From: Anaspis maculata
Taxonomy: Eukaryota > Arthropoda > Insecta > Coleoptera > Scraptiidae
NCBI GenBank assembly: GCA_949128115.1
Contig: OX421965.1
Location: forward strand, 7,258,753-7,322,752
Length of the DNA stretch: 64,000 nucleotides
Reading direction: 5' to 3'
Shown: positions 63,131 through 64,000 of the stretch, piece after piece
Layout of the letters: every line of letters starts with the position of its first letter
Numbering within the stretch: position 1 is the stretch's first letter
Position numbers and translations under genes: made by a program
Notes under the pieces: model-generated
Seen by the model: only the letters and a program-made list of their open reading frames with translations
What the model was told of the DNA's origin: nothing
Databases searched by the model: none

Positions 63131-63793
63131 CTAGTGACGCATCTTCAGGAACACTATCGATACGTCGTGTTCGTCGTACCCCGAGCGCCTGGCGTTCTTG
63201 TACGCTTCGTTGGCCGTGGCGGCCACGGGGAGGTTCTGTTTGACCTCGTTCGAGATGTCCAAGCACAGCTTGATGTCCTTCTGCATGTACTCGAGCGCCT
63301 GCTCGACCTTCTGGAAGTTGCGGTCGATGATGAGGTTGCCCTTGTTCGTCAGGTAATTGGAGGCGCCCTCGGACAGGTTGAAGATCTCCAGGAAGTCCTT
63401 GCAGGACAGGCCGCAGCGTTCGGCCAGGACCATGCTTTCCGAGAAGCCGGCCAGGCCGATGCCGAGCGCCATGTTGATGCACAGGTTCATTTTGGTGGCG
63501 GAGCCGATGGTGCCCAGGTAGAAGGCCGTCTTGCCGATGGCTTTGAAGCAGCTCTGGCAGTCGTCGAAGAGGGACTTGTCTCCGGCCGTCAGCACTATCA
63601 GGCTGCCGTCCTCGGCCTGCTTCTTGCTGCCCTGCATCTGCGCCTCGAGGTAGCGACCGCCTTTGCTCTCGATTATGTTGCAGATATCTTTGGAGGTGTC
63701 GGGGTCGATGGACGTCATCTCCACGTAGCCCTTGCCGGAGAGGGCCGCGAACCCGTCGGCTTGATGGATCACCCCGCAGTTGCCGATCACCAC
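63131..63793 (-). CDS. Glyr1: GLYR1/NDF homologue (cytokine-like nuclear factor N-PAC), last coding exon
   Basis: GLYR1/NDF is a nuclear protein with a PWWP domain and a catalytically inert beta-hydroxyacid dehydrogenase fold; it binds nucleosomes and supports transcription elongation. This exon encodes the C-terminal 220 residues: the end of the Rossmann domain (VIGNCGVIHQADGFAAL, GKGYVEMTSIDPDTSKDI, GGRYLEAQMQGSK, DGSLIVLTAGD) and the all-helical dimerisation domain (FYLGTIGSATKMNLCINM to the stop). A splice acceptor AG lies at 63794-63795 on the minus strand after a pyrimidine tract, so the first codon is an exon-internal GTG. In active dehydrogenases a Lys lies four residues before the Asn of the K-x3-N motif; here that place seems to be Asn103 (K101-M-N-L-C-I-N107), consistent with loss of activity in the family. 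The PWWP and NADP-binding exons lie beyond 64000. The exon is clearly more GC-rich than its surroundings. Confidence 0.95.
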   Translation of the reverse strand: MVIGNCGVIHQADGFAALSGKGYVEMTSIDPDTSKDICNIIESKGGRYLEAQMQGSKKQAEDGSLIVLTAGDKSLFDDCQSCFKAIGKTAFYLGTIGSATKMNLCINMALGIGLAGFSESMVLAERCGLSCKDFLEIFNLSEGASNYLTNKGNLIIDRNFQKVEQALEYMQKDIKLCLDISNEVKQNLPVAATANEAYKNARRSGYDEHDVSIVFLKMRH

Positions 63794-64000
63794 CTGTGAA
63801 AAAGGTTTTGTTTAATCAAGTACAAATTGTGCATTATATACCGAGAAGTGGCAAAACGCTTCGGAGCCAAATAATACCCAAAGCTGGAATGAAGCGATTC
63901 CGCCGAGGTATGTATTCTATTTCTTTAGCTATGCATTGTGAAGCTGATTCAAGTCCCGCATACAGTAAAAATGGCCGTCAAAAAATTGCCGTGTCCGTTT
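63794..64000 (-). other. GLYR1 intron, 3' part
   Basis: Sequence upstream of the last exon, beginning with the acceptor AG (63794-63795) and a pyrimidine-rich tract on the minus strand. No further exon is recognisable before the window edge. Confidence 0.75.

Noticed and set aside
63050..63799. 249-codon plus-strand frame over the last 750 bases
   Set aside because: It is the antisense of the GLYR1 exon; GC-rich codons on the true strand leave the opposite strand open.

Overview
This window looks like accessory, transposon-dominated DNA from an insect nuclear genome. The evidence is a BEL/Pao retrotransposon, CR1/jockey-type non-LTR retrotransposons, Tc1-, hAT- and piggyBac-like elements, a tRNA-derived SINE, TAGG microsatellites, and one host exon that reads as the C-terminus of an insect GLYR1/NDF homologue. 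The style suggests a hemipteran, but I cannot fix the species. Only one ordinary host gene is supported: the last coding exon of GLYR1 on the minus strand at 63131-63793. Bases 1-1260 carry the C-terminal part of a BEL/Pao pol. Almost all the rest is nested repeats.

Layout. 1-11.3 kb: BEL/Pao integrase and start of its 3' LTR, short tandem duplications, a hairpin MITE (8350-8508), a 1 kb array of ~26-bp AT-rich repeats (9511-10527), and long unannotated stretches. 11.3-15.7 kb: a chain of fold-back (palindromic) elements with CAGGGTG-type ends, some abutting, hosting a solo LTR with ATAT target duplication and a SINE with a 13-bp target duplication. 15.7-17.4 kb: a TTAA-flanked piggyBac-like element with an internal minisatellite. 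18.8-20.0 kb: ~140-bp tandem array. 20.2-23.3 kb: palindromes, including a fold-back element whose arms are ~160-bp tandem repeats (copy A). 25-30 kb: MITEs, tandem repeats and a palindrome with distant arms. 30.9-36.9 kb: a palindrome with a non-LTR retrotransposon (intact 991-codon ORF2) in its loop. 37.6-39.5 kb: copies of a C/G-run-rich palindrome family. 39.5-50.5 kb: an inverted duplication with ~2.73 kb arms that look more than 99% identical and a 2.83 kb spacer; each arm carries a further fold-back copy, a deleted Tc1-like element and a MITE, and the left arm alone carries a 2.72 kb insertion. 51.5-52.0 kb: ~90-bp tandem array. 53-59 kb: a purine-rich satellite-like block split by a fold-back element, a non-LTR fragment, an LTR and another fold-back element with nested hAT elements. 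59-61 kb: a TIR-bounded element made largely of a GAGCCC-rich higher-order tandem array. 62.9-64 kb: GLYR1 3' UTR, last exon and part of an intron.

The recurring theme is palindromes, at least fifteen, from 118 bp to 11 kb. Several were hit by younger elements in one arm only, so the untouched arm serves as an internal record of the empty site. This gives unusually firm element ends and target-site duplications, and a relative order of insertions. The palindromes could also be transcribed into long hairpin RNAs, which is inference.
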